From NCBI RefSeq assembly GCF_009870785.1, contig NZ_WTWX01000020.1:1-64000 (forward strand): a DNA stretch of 64,000 nucleotides, given 5' to 3'. How positions within the stretch are numbered: the stretch's first letter is position 1; each line of letters starts with the position of its first letter. This DNA comes from Paenibacillus sp. An7 (GTDB taxonomy: Bacteria > Bacillota > Bacilli > Paenibacillales > Paenibacillaceae). The translations under genes and the position numbers were made by a program. The notes under the pieces are model-generated. The model saw only the letters and a list, made by a program, of their open reading frames with translations. It was not told where the DNA came from and made no database searches. Shown in pieces: positions 56,805 through 64,000 of the stretch.

Positions 56805-57739
56805 ATGACTTAAATAATTGAAATGATTGATGATTTTAAGTTGAATCATGAAATATTAGGTCGGAAAAAGGCTTATATTAGGGTGTGTCTGTACCGCTTA
56901 AACGTTTGAAAAGACTTCATGGTAGATGAATTAGGTGTAAGTCATGTAGAGGATGTGAAGCCGCTTCACATTAAAAGATACATTTAAGAGAGACGAAGAG
57001 TAAGGAAGGAGAACAATAGTACAATTAACAATTACCTCGTAACCATTAAAGTATTCTTTCAGTATCTTGTAAAAGCAGAATACATTAATGAGCAAGAGAA
57101 TCCAATGAGAAGGATTAAGAATTTGAAAGAGGAAAAGACGACCATTGTAACCTTCAATGATGATGAGGTATCTCGCATTATAAACGATGTGAAGGAGGAG
57201 ACTTATTCTAATGTTCGAGACAAGCTATATTAATTATGCTTTTTGACACTTGGTGTGAGGGTTTCTGAGCTGTATGACATCAAAGTAGAGGAAGTGTGTA
57301 GCAAGTAGACACATTCTCATTCATGGAAAAGGCTCTAAGCAACGTCTAGTGTACATTAGTAAAGTGATGCGTAAATATGAAAAAATGAAGAAGGAGCGGT
57401 TTAAACATAGACAAGCGGATGAAACAGAGGATTATTACTTCTTAGATTAATCTGCTATGCGTTTATTTCGTTCACGTATTAATGAGATACTCAAAAAGTA
57501 TTGTGACAATGTCGATGTGAGAAAAGAAATTCAATGTTCACCACATGATTGTCGTCATTACTTCGCACAAAAGCAAATACGAAACGGTATCGATATTTAT
57601 AGTTTAAGTAGATTTATGGGGCATTATGATACACAAATAACCTCTAAGTTATCTTAGAGGGATGGAACAAGAAGATATTTTGAATATTGGAGGACGAATG
57701 AACAGTCCTTTGAAGGAAGTTAGGATTGGGAAGAAGTAG
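56805..57739 (+). pseudogene. Decayed tyrosine recombinase (integrase)
   Basis: Pieces in several frames spell a phage-type integrase: NNYLVTIKVFFQYLVKAEYINEQENPMRR (core-binding domain), LGVRVSELYDIKVEEV (catalytic Arg I), SPHDCRHYFAQKQIRNG (H-x-x-R, 57537 region), and SRFMGHYDTQIT (His). The Tyr nucleophile survives in another frame as YLRGMEQEDILNI. At least four stop codons and frameshifts, including one just before the Tyr, make it non-functional. It starts right after the guaA terminator, the usual place for an integrase that uses this site. Confidence 0.85.
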
Positions 57740-57823
57740 TTGTGATTAGTATTTGTGAAATATTAGTTAATCATAACCTTAATGTAAATAAAATGTGTGT
57801 TTTATATTTTATTAACATCTGAG

Positions 57824-58792
57824 AGCGTAAAATATTTTGTGTAAATAGATAAATAGCAAAAAGGAAGACCTTTTCTTGTAGAATGAAGTTACCACACCAC
57901 AATTCACAGAAAAGAGGTCTTCCCTATGAATCATTTTACAACAGATTTAGTCCAAGCTCTAGTCACAAAACAAGATGTGGCGGAAGTATTTCGCAATCAC
58001 TTAGAGTCTGCCATGAATCATCTGTTAGAAACAGAGCTTACTGCATTCCTAGTCTATGAAAAATATGACCGTATAGGTGTGAATTCAGGTAATTCTCGAA
58101 ACGGTGGCTACGGCCGGACGCTTCATACCGAATATGGGGACTTGCAGTTAAACATTCCTCGAGATCGTAATGGAGAGTTTAAGCAACAGACCGTAGCACC
58201 ATATAAAACGTCATTCACATGTTTCAAAAGGGCGTTACGATGACGGAGACTTCCGAGCACATCGAGAAAATGTATGGTCACCATTACACGCCACAAACCA
58301 TATCGAACATGACAAAAGTAATGGTTGAGCATGTCGATGTCTTTATGAAACGGCCACTTGAGAAGCGCTATGTGTGCGTCTATATTGCTGCAGGAATTCG
58401 TGAGGTTGGTACCAAGGAAGTACTCACCTACGCCGTCGCACCAACCGAATCAGCTTACATTTGGAAAGAACTGCTCCAAGACGTGAAACAGCGTGGAACG
58501 GAACAAATCCTATTGTTTATCTCCGATGGACTCATAGGTATTGTGAATGTGATTCAGGAGATCCATCCGCAGGCAAAGTACCAAACATGCTGTGTTCATT
58601 TAGCTCGTAATATTGCCCATAAAGTTCGCGTCTCAGATCGAGCAGAGGTCTGTGAAGACTTCAAATCTGTCTATCGATCCGATGATGAAGAAGCTGGTAA
58701 AGCAGCTCTAGCCACCTTCTGTGACAAGTGGAAGACTGCTTATCCTAGGGTCGTTAAATCTTTATTTTCATTTACACATAATTCTTGACGCT
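57824..58792 (+). mobile_element. Internally deleted IS256-family element with both ends kept
   Basis: Terminal inverted repeats of 22 bases: left 57824-57845 (AGCGT.AA..ATT.TGTGTAAA) and right 58771-58792 (its reverse complement), 18 of 22 matching. The transposase inside is broken. The element is about 970 bp, while complete ones are about 1.3 kb, so about 350 bp are missing. No clear target-site duplication is seen. Confidence 0.75.
57926..58788 (+). pseudogene. Truncated and frameshifted IS256-family (mutator-type) transposase
   Basis: The N-terminal part (57926-58243: MNHFTTDLVQALVTKQDVAEVFRNHL...) and a second part in another frame (from about 58219: VTMTETSEHIEKMYGHHYTPQTISNMTK) are joined by a frameshift. 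The sequence between MKRPLEKRY and VYIAAGIREVGTKEVLTYAVAPTESAYIWKE lacks the stretch that normally carries the first catalytic Asp. The second Asp is present (FISDGL), while the C-terminal domain with the catalytic Glu is missing. Inactive. Confidence 0.85.
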
Positions 58793-58943
58793 GCCTCTTT
58801 AGAAGTACAAAGAGTAAAATATCTATTAAGGATTAAATAGAAGTGCAAAGTTAAAGACCAATTATATTCTTAAAATAATTATTTAAGATGAGCAAGACGT
58901 TTAGTTTGAAGAATTTCTTTTAATTAGAAACTATTTGATATTG

Positions 58944-58949
58944 TATAAT
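58944..58949 (+). promoter_or_regulatory. Possible -10 box of the rSAM operon
   Basis: A TATAAT lies 28 bases before the rSAM start codon. A matching -35 is weak (TTAATT-like near 58920), so this is uncertain. Confidence 0.35.
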
Positions 58950-58977
58950 CGTAATATATGAAAAAGGGGATGTTGGG

Positions 58978-59754
58978 ATGGATAATATTTGGACAGAAGG
59001 CTATTTACATGGCAATGAGGAACGGATTTTTGTTAATACTAGTTTAGGTTGCAGAGCAAGTTGCTCATATTGCTATTTACCAAGAGTGGGTTATACTACA
59101 GGGGGAAATATAGAACGATTCAATACTGCTAGAATTGTACTTAATTCATTATTTAATAGTAATCAGTTTATTGAAGGCAAGATGGGGACTATTATTTCGA
59201 TTGGTTGCTTTTCAGAGTGTTGGGATATAATGAATAAAATGGAGACCATTCAAATCATAGAAGAAGTTATTGAAAAAGGTAATCCTATTCAATTAGCTAC
59301 AAAAAGGTTTATTGATTATAAAGAAATCTTACATATCGCAACTAAATTAAAGTGGGAGGGACAATTGTCTATTTTCATTAGTTGCGCTTCAATTAGTAAT
59401 TGGGGGAGAGTTGAAAAGGGGACAGTATCGCCTAGATTACGTTTTAAAAGTTTTAACATACAAGATAAATTAGGGATACCGTGTTATCTTTATATGAAAC
59501 CAGTCCTACGAGATATCACTATTCTCGATATCGAAAAGTATTTGGATGTTATAAAGGAATATAAAATTGAGGCAATTGTCGGTAGTATCTTTTCTACAAA
59601 CTCTTCAGAAGAAAAGGCACCTATACTTCCTGGGAAGTTATATTATGATAAAAAGAGTGATGAAGCCGTTATTAAAGAATATTTAAGTAGTGTATGTAAT
59701 GTATATGATACAAGTGTTGAACCAATAAATAACAGGAGGTCAGTTTTTGCATGA
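58978..59754 (+). CDS. Radical SAM enzyme, SPL-like cluster motif (island cassette gene 1)
   Basis: A 258-residue protein. The 4Fe-4S/SAM motif CX3CX2C is Cys25-X3-Cys29-X2-Cys32 in NTSLGCRASCSYCYLPRVGY, near the N-terminus. The LGC...CSYCYLP form resembles spore photoproduct lyase-like and related radical SAM proteins; TIISIGCFSECWD, a later SISCAS-type segment and LGIPCYLYMKPVLRD suggest a TIM barrel that is slightly short. I cannot name the reaction. AAGGGG is 9 bases upstream of ATG 58978, and it shares an ATGA overlap with gene 2. It is AT-rich and lies in the guaA island. Confidence 0.85.
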   Translation: MDNIWTEGYLHGNEERIFVNTSLGCRASCSYCYLPRVGYTTGGNIERFNTARIVLNSLFNSNQFIEGKMGTIISIGCFSECWDIMNKMETIQIIEEVIEKGNPIQLATKRFIDYKEILHIATKLKWEGQLSIFISCASISNWGRVEKGTVSPRLRFKSFNIQDKLGIPCYLYMKPVLRDITILDIEKYLDVIKEYKIEAIVGSIFSTNSSEEKAPILPGKLYYDKKSDEAVIKEYLSSVCNVYDTSVEPINNRRSVFA

Positions 59755-60173
59755 AAAGAGGAGAAGTAATTTATAAGACAAAATCATTTGTAATAGCTAA
59801 TCCAGGAAAGCAATTATCTGAAGCATTAAATAACAGCAAAGAAAATGAAGTATTGTTATCTTCATTATTGTATGCAAGTGGTTTTTCTTATATAAATATA
59901 GAAAACAAAGGAGGGAAAGTGGTTTTTCTTGCAGGGAATTCAAAAGTTGATATAACAGAAAAGTTTATATTTCATAAGAATAATAAAGAAGTTACAGGTT
60001 TATATAAAGCTGAGATTAATCAAGTGTATGCCATAATAGATATGATAGAAAATAGATTAGCTAGTATCATGATGTATCCCATGGATATGAGAATTAATAG
60101 AATAAGTATGTTATGTGAAGAGATGGGGGTCAATTCCATAGATTATGAAAAAGTTCTTAGAAATTGGAATTAA
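59751..60173 (+). CDS. Unrecognised 140-residue protein (island cassette gene 2)
   Basis: Starts at ATG 59751 inside the stop of gene 1 (ATGA overlap) with AGGAGG 10 bases upstream, so translation is probably coupled to the radical SAM gene. A mixed alpha/beta protein: KSFVIANPGKQLSEALNNSKENEVLLSSLLYASGFSYI, then KVVFLAGNSKVDITEKF, then helices IDMIENRLASIMMYPMDMRINRISMLCEEMG. I recognise no family, metal motif or membrane segment. It could be a partner or substrate of the rSAM enzyme. Confidence 0.8.
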   Translation: MKRGEVIYKTKSFVIANPGKQLSEALNNSKENEVLLSSLLYASGFSYINIENKGGKVVFLAGNSKVDITEKFIFHKNNKEVTGLYKAEINQVYAIIDMIENRLASIMMYPMDMRINRISMLCEEMGVNSIDYEKVLRNWN

Positions 60174-60202
60174 AAATATAAATAACGGGGGAAGGAATAT
60201 AA

Positions 60203-60988
60203 ATGGATATTTTTTTTAACAAGTTAATACTTCTGATTTTAACGGTTTCTACGGTTCTTTTTATCCTAGAAGTATCGGGTCTTTTGCCACAAAAAATATC
60301 TCTTTGGATAAATAGAAATAAATTAACTCAAACGTTTGAACTATTAAAACAGCTAGGGATTGATGTTGACAGATATAAAAGGGCATCACTTGAGTTAGAT
60401 ACACCTACATATTTTAAAAAAGAAAACTTAGAAGAAGAATTGAGAAAGGAATTAGAAAAAGCTACACTTCATGAAAATGTTGGTGTTGGAAAGATAACCT
60501 CGCAACAAAGTAATACTTACATAGATGTTATGAGTTTTTCAACAAACCCAGTACAGGCTGAACTTTATACACGTTATCTTAGCACTTTTTGGAGCCGGAA
60601 ATTAAGTGAGAGGGGGGCAGTGAGAAATGCAAGTTTTGACTTTATTGTTACCCCTAAAAACGGTAGTCCCATACTTGGATATGAATTTGCTAAGCTTTTT
60701 AAAAAGCCATTAGCATTGTATAATGAGGAACCTAAGTTCTCTACTGGTAAAAATATTTTTCAAAAGACTTTTGATTTTATGGGGAAGGAGCCTAAAAAAG
60801 GTTCTGTTGCTTTATTAGTGGATGATAGTACTACAGGAGGAAGAAAAATGGTGGATGCTATTGATAAGTTACGGGAACAAGGATATATTGTAACTGATTG
60901 TTTAGTGTTATTCGAACCAACAATAAAAGATGCAAGAGAAAGATTAAAAAGAAAAGATGTAGAATTACATTCAATTTTAAAGGTATAG
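60203..60988 (+). CDS. Membrane-anchored phosphoribosyltransferase-like protein (island cassette gene 3)
   Basis: A 261-residue protein. Residues 7-24 form one hydrophobic helix (LILLILTVSTVLFILEVS), probably a membrane anchor. A charged region follows, then a type I phosphoribosyltransferase fold: FDFIVTPKNGSPILGYEFAKLFKKPLALYNEEPKF and the PRPP-binding loop VALLVDDSTTGGRK (202-215), then VTDCLVLFEPTIKDARERL. This resembles orotate phosphoribosyltransferase (PyrE), which normally lacks a membrane helix. The base it would use is unknown. GGGGGAAGG is 7 bases before the ATG. 29 bases separate it from gene 2. Confidence 0.85.
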   Translation: MDIFFNKLILLILTVSTVLFILEVSGLLPQKISLWINRNKLTQTFELLKQLGIDVDRYKRASLELDTPTYFKKENLEEELRKELEKATLHENVGVGKITSQQSNTYIDVMSFSTNPVQAELYTRYLSTFWSRKLSERGAVRNASFDFIVTPKNGSPILGYEFAKLFKKPLALYNEEPKFSTGKNIFQKTFDFMGKEPKKGSVALLVDDSTTGGRKMVDAIDKLREQGYIVTDCLVLFEPTIKDARERLKRKDVELHSILKV

Positions 60989-61002
60989 AAGGGTGAAAGA
61001 AT

Positions 61003-61677
61003 TTGCTGGGAAAAATTATAGTAATCGAAGGTATTGACGGAAGTGGCAAGAATACTCAAGCTAAATTAATAAAAGAATATTTACAAAATAAAGATTTCAA
61101 ATGTATTCTGCTTCATTTTCCTATGTATAATGAAACATTTTTTGGAAAAGAGGTAGGTAATTATCTAAATGGTGAATATGGGGGATTAGAGTATACACAT
61201 CCTAAACTAACAGCACTTCTTTATGCTGGAGATAGATTTGAAAAAAGGGAATATTTAAAAGAGGAACTTGAAAAAGGAACCATTATTATTCTTGATAGAT
61301 ATGTCCCATCGAATATTGCTCATCAAAGCGCAAAATTAAATGATGATGAATTTGAAAATTTCAAGAAGTGGGTTGAGGAATTGGAGTACTCGGTGTTTGG
61401 TTTACCTAAACCAAACCAAACTATTTTTCTAGATATGCCACCTCATATTTCTTATAAGCTTGTTCTTAATAAAGATGAAAGAGATTATACTGAAAAGAAA
61501 CAAGATTTGCATGAAGAAAATATAGATTACTTAAAAAAGGTGTATAAGAAGTTTAAATTACTTTCTGAAAGTAATGATTGGGTTAGTATACAGTGTTACG
61601 AAAATGAATTGCCTAGAACAATTGAAGAAATTAATAATGATATTTTAGCTGTTGTAGAGCCTGTTATTAAAAACTAA
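61003..61677 (+). CDS. Thymidylate-kinase-like protein (island cassette gene 4)
   Basis: A 224-residue P-loop kinase. Walker A is GIDGSGKNTQ (residues 10-19), the DRY/substrate motif is LDRYVPSNIAHQSA (97-110), and AGDRFEKREYLKEELEKG precedes it. It matches dTMP kinase, but the usual Thr/Ser after the Walker Lys is Asn (GKN), and the lid is not clearly typical. A chromosomal tmk would be elsewhere, so this copy may have another nucleotide substrate. The start is TTG at 61003 with GAAGGGTG 7 bases upstream, 14 bases after gene 3. Confidence 0.85.
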   Translation: MLGKIIVIEGIDGSGKNTQAKLIKEYLQNKDFKCILLHFPMYNETFFGKEVGNYLNGEYGGLEYTHPKLTALLYAGDRFEKREYLKEELEKGTIIILDRYVPSNIAHQSAKLNDDEFENFKKWVEELEYSVFGLPKPNQTIFLDMPPHISYKLVLNKDERDYTEKKQDLHEENIDYLKKVYKKFKLLSESNDWVSIQCYENELPRTIEEINNDILAVVEPVIKN

Positions 61678-61826
61678 AGGTATGGTTTATGGTAATTAGA
61701 TTGGAATTGAACATAACTTAACGTTATTTAATAAATTCAAAGATAATTAGGACTGAAAGAACTAATCATTATTGAAATAGAAATTTTCTTATTTGAAATT
61801 GTGTCTAATTCAAATATATCTATTCA

Positions 61827-61855
61827 CCTGCAACGATTGAGTGGGAGTAGGTTAA
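61827..61855 (+). repeat. attR-like direct repeat (guaA 3' fragment)
   Basis: CCTGCAACGATTGAGTGGGA and the following nine bases repeat the guaA end seen at 56624, 27 of 29 identical, and still encode PATIEWE and a stop. No other guaA sequence is next to it, as expected for the right end of an island inserted there. Confidence 0.85.
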
Positions 61856-61882
61856 TATTACAATAAATTATAATGAATTACT

Positions 61883-61925
61883 CTCTATTATTTGCTGGAC
61901 AGGCGAATAATAGAGGGTTTTTTTT
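61883..61925 (+). terminator. guaA-like terminator at the island right end
   Basis: CTCTATTATTTGC pairs with GC.AATAATAGAG, followed by TTTTTTTT. It resembles the hairpin at 56760, and is probably the original chromosomal guaA terminator displaced by the island. Confidence 0.8.
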
Positions 61926-62008
61926 GTGGAACAATACTATTGAACAGACAGTAATGTCCTCTCATAAATAATTCATAATTGTTACTCATATGTACTCCTA
62001 TTATCTAG

Positions 62009-62081
62009 CTCATGATTGATTCCTTTCGTGTAATGGTTAGTTGTCGTGTACCATAGCACACAGATCGGTCATGAGTTTTTT
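62009..62081 (+). terminator. Large structured terminator or attenuator upstream of deoD
   Basis: A 13-bp outer stem (CTCATGATTGATT with GATCGGTCATGAG, with wobbles) encloses an inner ATGGT/ACCAT and GTG/CAC stem and is followed by six Ts. It lies about 160 bases before deoD and has no gene before it except the island end. It may be a transcription attenuator. Confidence 0.65.
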
Positions 62082-62140
62082 GTATATTGAGCAATAAATC
62101 ATAGTAAAATTCTGATTATTGAAATTACTTGTAGGAAATA

Positions 62141-62201
62141 ACAAGTTATGATAAATTGAACTTGTCTAAAAAACATACAAGTTATACAAGTTAGACATGT
62201 T
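62141..62201. promoter_or_regulatory. Repeats upstream of deoD, operator-like
   Basis: ACAAGTTA occurs three times (62141, 62177 and 62186), and AACTTGTCTAA (62159-62169) pairs with TTAGACATGTT (62191-62201) as a dyad. No known regulator is assigned; a nucleoside-sensing repressor is possible. Confidence 0.45.
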
Positions 62202-62243
62202 GTTCTAACCAGCATAATTATCTACTAAAAGGAGCAAATGAAA

Positions 62244-62957
62244 ATGATGACTACCAAAGAGACCCCTCATATTAAACCAAATGGAGTAGAAATAGCTGAA
62301 ACAGTTCTATTGCCTGGAGATCCTCTAAGAGCCAAGTTTATTGCAGAAACCTTTCTGGAAGATTATAAGTGTTTTAACGAAGTAAGAGGAATGCTTGGGT
62401 ACACGGGTACTTACAAAGGGAAAAAAATCTCTGTTATGGGTACAGGAATGGGACCAGCAAGTATGGGGATTTATTCTTGGGAATTAATCAATGTGTTCGG
62501 TGTTAAGAATTTAATCCGAATCGGTACTTGCGGTGCAATGCAAAAAGACATTGAGCTTTATGATGTTATTTTTGGTATGGGAGCTGCAACAGATTCTAAT
62601 TATGGTCATCAATTTAATTTACCTGGACAATTTCCACTAACTGCATCCTTTGAACTTTTGGAAAAAGCGAAAAAAATTGCAGACGAGAAAGGTCAAAAAG
62701 TTCATATTGGTAATATTTTATCAAGTGAAATTTTCTATAATGCGGATACAACATCGAATAAAAAATGGCAGGACGTAGGTATTATGGCTGTCGAGATGGA
62801 ATCTGTAGCACTTTATTGGAATGCGATTAAAGCGGGTGTGAATGCACTATGTATTCTAACGGTGAGCGACCACCTGATTACAGGAGAACAAACGACTTCT
62901 GAGGAACGCCAAACCGCATTTACGAACATGATGGAGATTGCATTAGAGTTAGCTTAG
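62244..62957 (+). CDS. deoD: Purine-nucleoside phosphorylase
   Basis: A 237-residue enzyme (from ATG 62244) of the hexameric DeoD group that splits purine (deoxy)nucleosides to base and (deoxy)ribose-1-phosphate. [46 protein letters not shown] and [16 protein letters not shown] are the family signature, with the catalytic Asp in [13 protein letters not shown] 62244 is 9 bases from GGAG; ATG 62238 is closer than usual (3 bases). Preceded by repeats that may be an operator. Confidence 0.95.
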   Translation: MMTTKETPHIKPNGVEIAETVLLPGDPLRAKFIAETFLEDYKCFNEVRGMLGYTGTYKGKKISVMGTGMGPASMGIYSWELINVFGVKNLIRIGTCGAMQKDIELYDVIFGMGAATDSNYGHQFNLPGQFPLTASFELLEKAKKIADEKGQKVHIGNILSSEIFYNADTTSNKKWQDVGIMAVEMESVALYWNAIKAGVNALCILTVSDHLITGEQTTSEERQTAFTNMMEIALELA

Positions 62958-63003
62958 TGCATAATTCATTCCATTAAGGATTCATATATAAAATATAAAT
63001 ATG

Positions 63004-63040
63004 CCTCCTGTGCTTACGAAGTAGTGGTGAGTGCAGGGGG
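63004..63040 (+). promoter_or_regulatory. RBS-occluding hairpin before the leader peptide
   Basis: A 14-bp stem (63004-63017 with 63027-63040, four wobble pairs) whose 3' arm includes GCAGGGGG, the ribosome binding site of the leader ORF at 63049. It would hide that site until opened. Confidence 0.7.
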
Positions 63041-63048
63041 TAATTAAC

Positions 63049-63093
63049 ATGCTTTCAGATACTGAGTATAAGCGCTATTATCCATTTTTTTAG
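63049..63093 (+). CDS. Leader peptide upstream of MFS pump
   Basis: A 14-codon ORF, product MLSDTEYKRYYPFF, with GGGGG about 8 bases before the ATG. It ends 26 bases before the MFS start and overlaps a weak hairpin (ATAC/GTAT at about 63059-63069) followed by a T-run. Its length and place match regulatory leader peptides of ribosome-drug resistance pumps. Confidence 0.6.
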   Translation: MLSDTEYKRYYPFF

Positions 63094-63119
63094 ACATCAG
63101 GAGATGCTTGGAGGTATTT

Positions 63120-64000
63120 ATGAATCATTCCATTGAGAATAAACCAGTAGTTAACTTAGGGAAAATTGTACCCGCTATATTACTATTAATGATTTTTTCA
63201 CTCGTAATCGATAACTCTTTTAAGATTATTTCTCCTGATTTGGTAGAGTATTTTGGAGTTTCAGCAAGTACGGTAAGCTGGCAAGTGACTCTTGCAGGAT
63301 TAGTCGTTGGAATCGGTGCAGTCGTTTATTCCTCTCTATCTGATTCCATCAGTATACGAAATTTATTGACAGCAGGTATTTTACTTATTTGTATAGGCTC
63401 TATACTTGGCTATGTTACACATACGAATTATTGGATGATTGTATTTTCGAGAATTATTCAAGCAGCTGGTTTAGGGGCAACCGAGACCCTTTATCTCGTT
63501 TTCATTACCAAATATGCATCTGAAGCAGAACAGAAAAAATATATGGGATTTAGTACAAGCAGCTTCCAGCTTGCTACCGTTATTGGTACACTAACAGGCG
63601 GATTTGTGGCAACTTATCTAGAGTGGCAAAATCTATTTTTGATTCCTTTGCTTAGTTTGTTACTGTTACCGTCTATCCTCAAGCATTTACCTAAAGAAGA
63701 TAATAAGAAGAATAATTTAGATTTCATAGGACTGTTTATTGTAGCCCTGATCGCTACTTCCATTATGCTGTGTATGTCTTCTTTTAATTGGGGATTATTT
63801 GTTCTCTTCATTCTCTCCATAGTTGCTTTCTTGTTCTATATAAGCAAAAATAAAAAAGCTTTTATCACCATTGATTTCTTTAAAAATAAACAATTTTTGT
63901 TTACTTTAGTGGTCGCATTTGTGATTAATTCGTTATATTCTGCTTACGCGCTGAACACACTTTCGTTCTTGTTAACAAGCGTATATGACATAAATTTAGA
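63120..64000 (+). CDS. TetL-like MFS efflux transporter (partial, runs off window)
   Basis: The first 293 residues of a major facilitator protein. The N-terminus resembles TetA(L)/TetK and the DHA2 group: IFSLVIDNSFKIISPDLVEYFGVSASTVSWQVT, VVYSSLSDSISIRNLLTAGILLICIGSILGY (motif A region), RIIQAAGLGATETLYLVFITKYA (motif B), and GTLTGGFVATYLEWQNLFLIP (motif C). GGAGG lies 5 bases before the ATG. The leader ORF and hairpins upstream suggest that expression responds to a ribosome-active drug. The 3' end is beyond the window. Confidence 0.88.
   Translation, partial: MNHSIENKPVVNLGKIVPAILLLMIFSLVIDNSFKIISPDLVEYFGVSASTVSWQVTLAGLVVGIGAVVYSSLSDSISIRNLLTAGILLICIGSILGYVTHTNYWMIVFSRIIQAAGLGATETLYLVFITKYASEAEQKKYMGFSTSSFQLATVIGTLTGGFVATYLEWQNLFLIPLLSLLLLPSILKHLPKEDNKKNNLDFIGLFIVALIATSIMLCMSSFNWGLFVLFILSIVAFLFYISKNKKAFITIDFFKNKQFLFTLVVAFVINSLYSAYALNTLSFLLTSVYDINL

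Larger units (their letters stand above)
56624..61855. mobile_element. Genomic island integrated in guaA
   Basis: About 5.2 kb bounded by the guaA-derived repeats. It holds a decayed tyrosine recombinase next to the left end, an IS256-like remnant and a four-gene AT-rich operon. Its genes are visibly richer in A+T than the flanking core genes. The guaA 3' end is a known integration site for islands of other bacteria. The island's recombinase is dead, so it is probably fixed. Confidence 0.85.
61678..62243. other. Non-coding gap: island right end and deoD upstream region
   Basis: 566 bases without a gene. It holds the right attachment repeat (61827-61855), a terminator-like hairpin (61883-61925), a second large hairpin with a T-run (62009-62081), and the repeats before deoD (62141-62201). 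Confidence 0.6.

Noticed and set aside
57815..58800. Target-site duplication of the IS256-like remnant
   Set aside because: The 8-9 bases on each side do not match.
58978..59754. Prokaryotic viperin
   Set aside because: The cluster motif is CX3CX2C as in viperins, but the surrounding sequence (LGCRASCSYCYLP, then no viperin-type segments) fits the SPL-like group better, so I do not claim it. A nucleotide kinase next to it keeps the idea open.

Overview
The window looks like chromosome from a low-to-mid GC, endospore-forming Firmicute, most likely a Paenibacillus. This rests on Bacillus-type ribosome binding sites, YneF, LipL, BrxA, a KinB-like sensor kinase, a two-SOD set, and TPP and yybP-ykoY riboswitches. 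No rRNA, tRNA or CRISPR array was seen.

Layout. 1-4.6 kb: a divergent ArsR regulator and Zn/Cd/Pb-type P-ATPase, with a readable promoter and operator, then an aldehyde dehydrogenase. 4.8-14.9 kb: housekeeping and stress genes (TipAS-type MerR, free Met-sulfoxide reductase, hydrolase, GNAT, DHA2 efflux pump, flavoprotein, membrane PAS histidine kinase, a 38-residue likely spore protein, bacilliredoxin). 15-25 kb: nadE, acpS, mutY, a CopG-type regulator with an ABC exporter, sodA, signal peptidase I, a queG gene fused to an alkyltransferase-like domain, yneF and folE. 25-32 kb: lipL, a long SodF-like protein, a hydrolase, an IclR regulator and riboswitch-controlled thiC. 32-47 kb: acnA, an amidase-domain protein, ddl, uvsE, an inositol-phosphatase-type enzyme, two SGNH esterases, a stand-alone AraC DNA-binding domain, an ASRT-type protein, hemL and an LCP-family ligase. 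47-56.6 kb: bcp, a polysaccharide deacetylase, Mn-riboswitch-controlled terC, the MoxR/DUF58/TgpA trio and guaA.

56.6-61.9 kb is an AT-rich genomic island inserted in the 3' end of guaA. A 29-bp near-identical repeat, containing the last codons and stop of guaA, flanks it (56624-56652 and 61827-61855, 27/29 identical, with differences at synonymous third positions). The island holds a decayed tyrosine recombinase, an internally deleted IS256-like element that keeps both ends, and an intact four-gene operon: a radical SAM enzyme, an unrecognised 140-residue protein coupled to it by overlapping start and stop, a membrane-anchored phosphoribosyltransferase and a thymidylate-kinase-like protein. 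This operon is the best candidate for an undescribed system. Its parts point to nucleotide chemistry, possibly defence, but that is inference.

62-64 kb: deoD with repeats and a large terminator hairpin upstream, then a TetL-like MFS pump that runs off the window. The pump is preceded by a 14-codon leader ORF whose ribosome binding site lies in a 14-bp hairpin, suggesting attenuation control.
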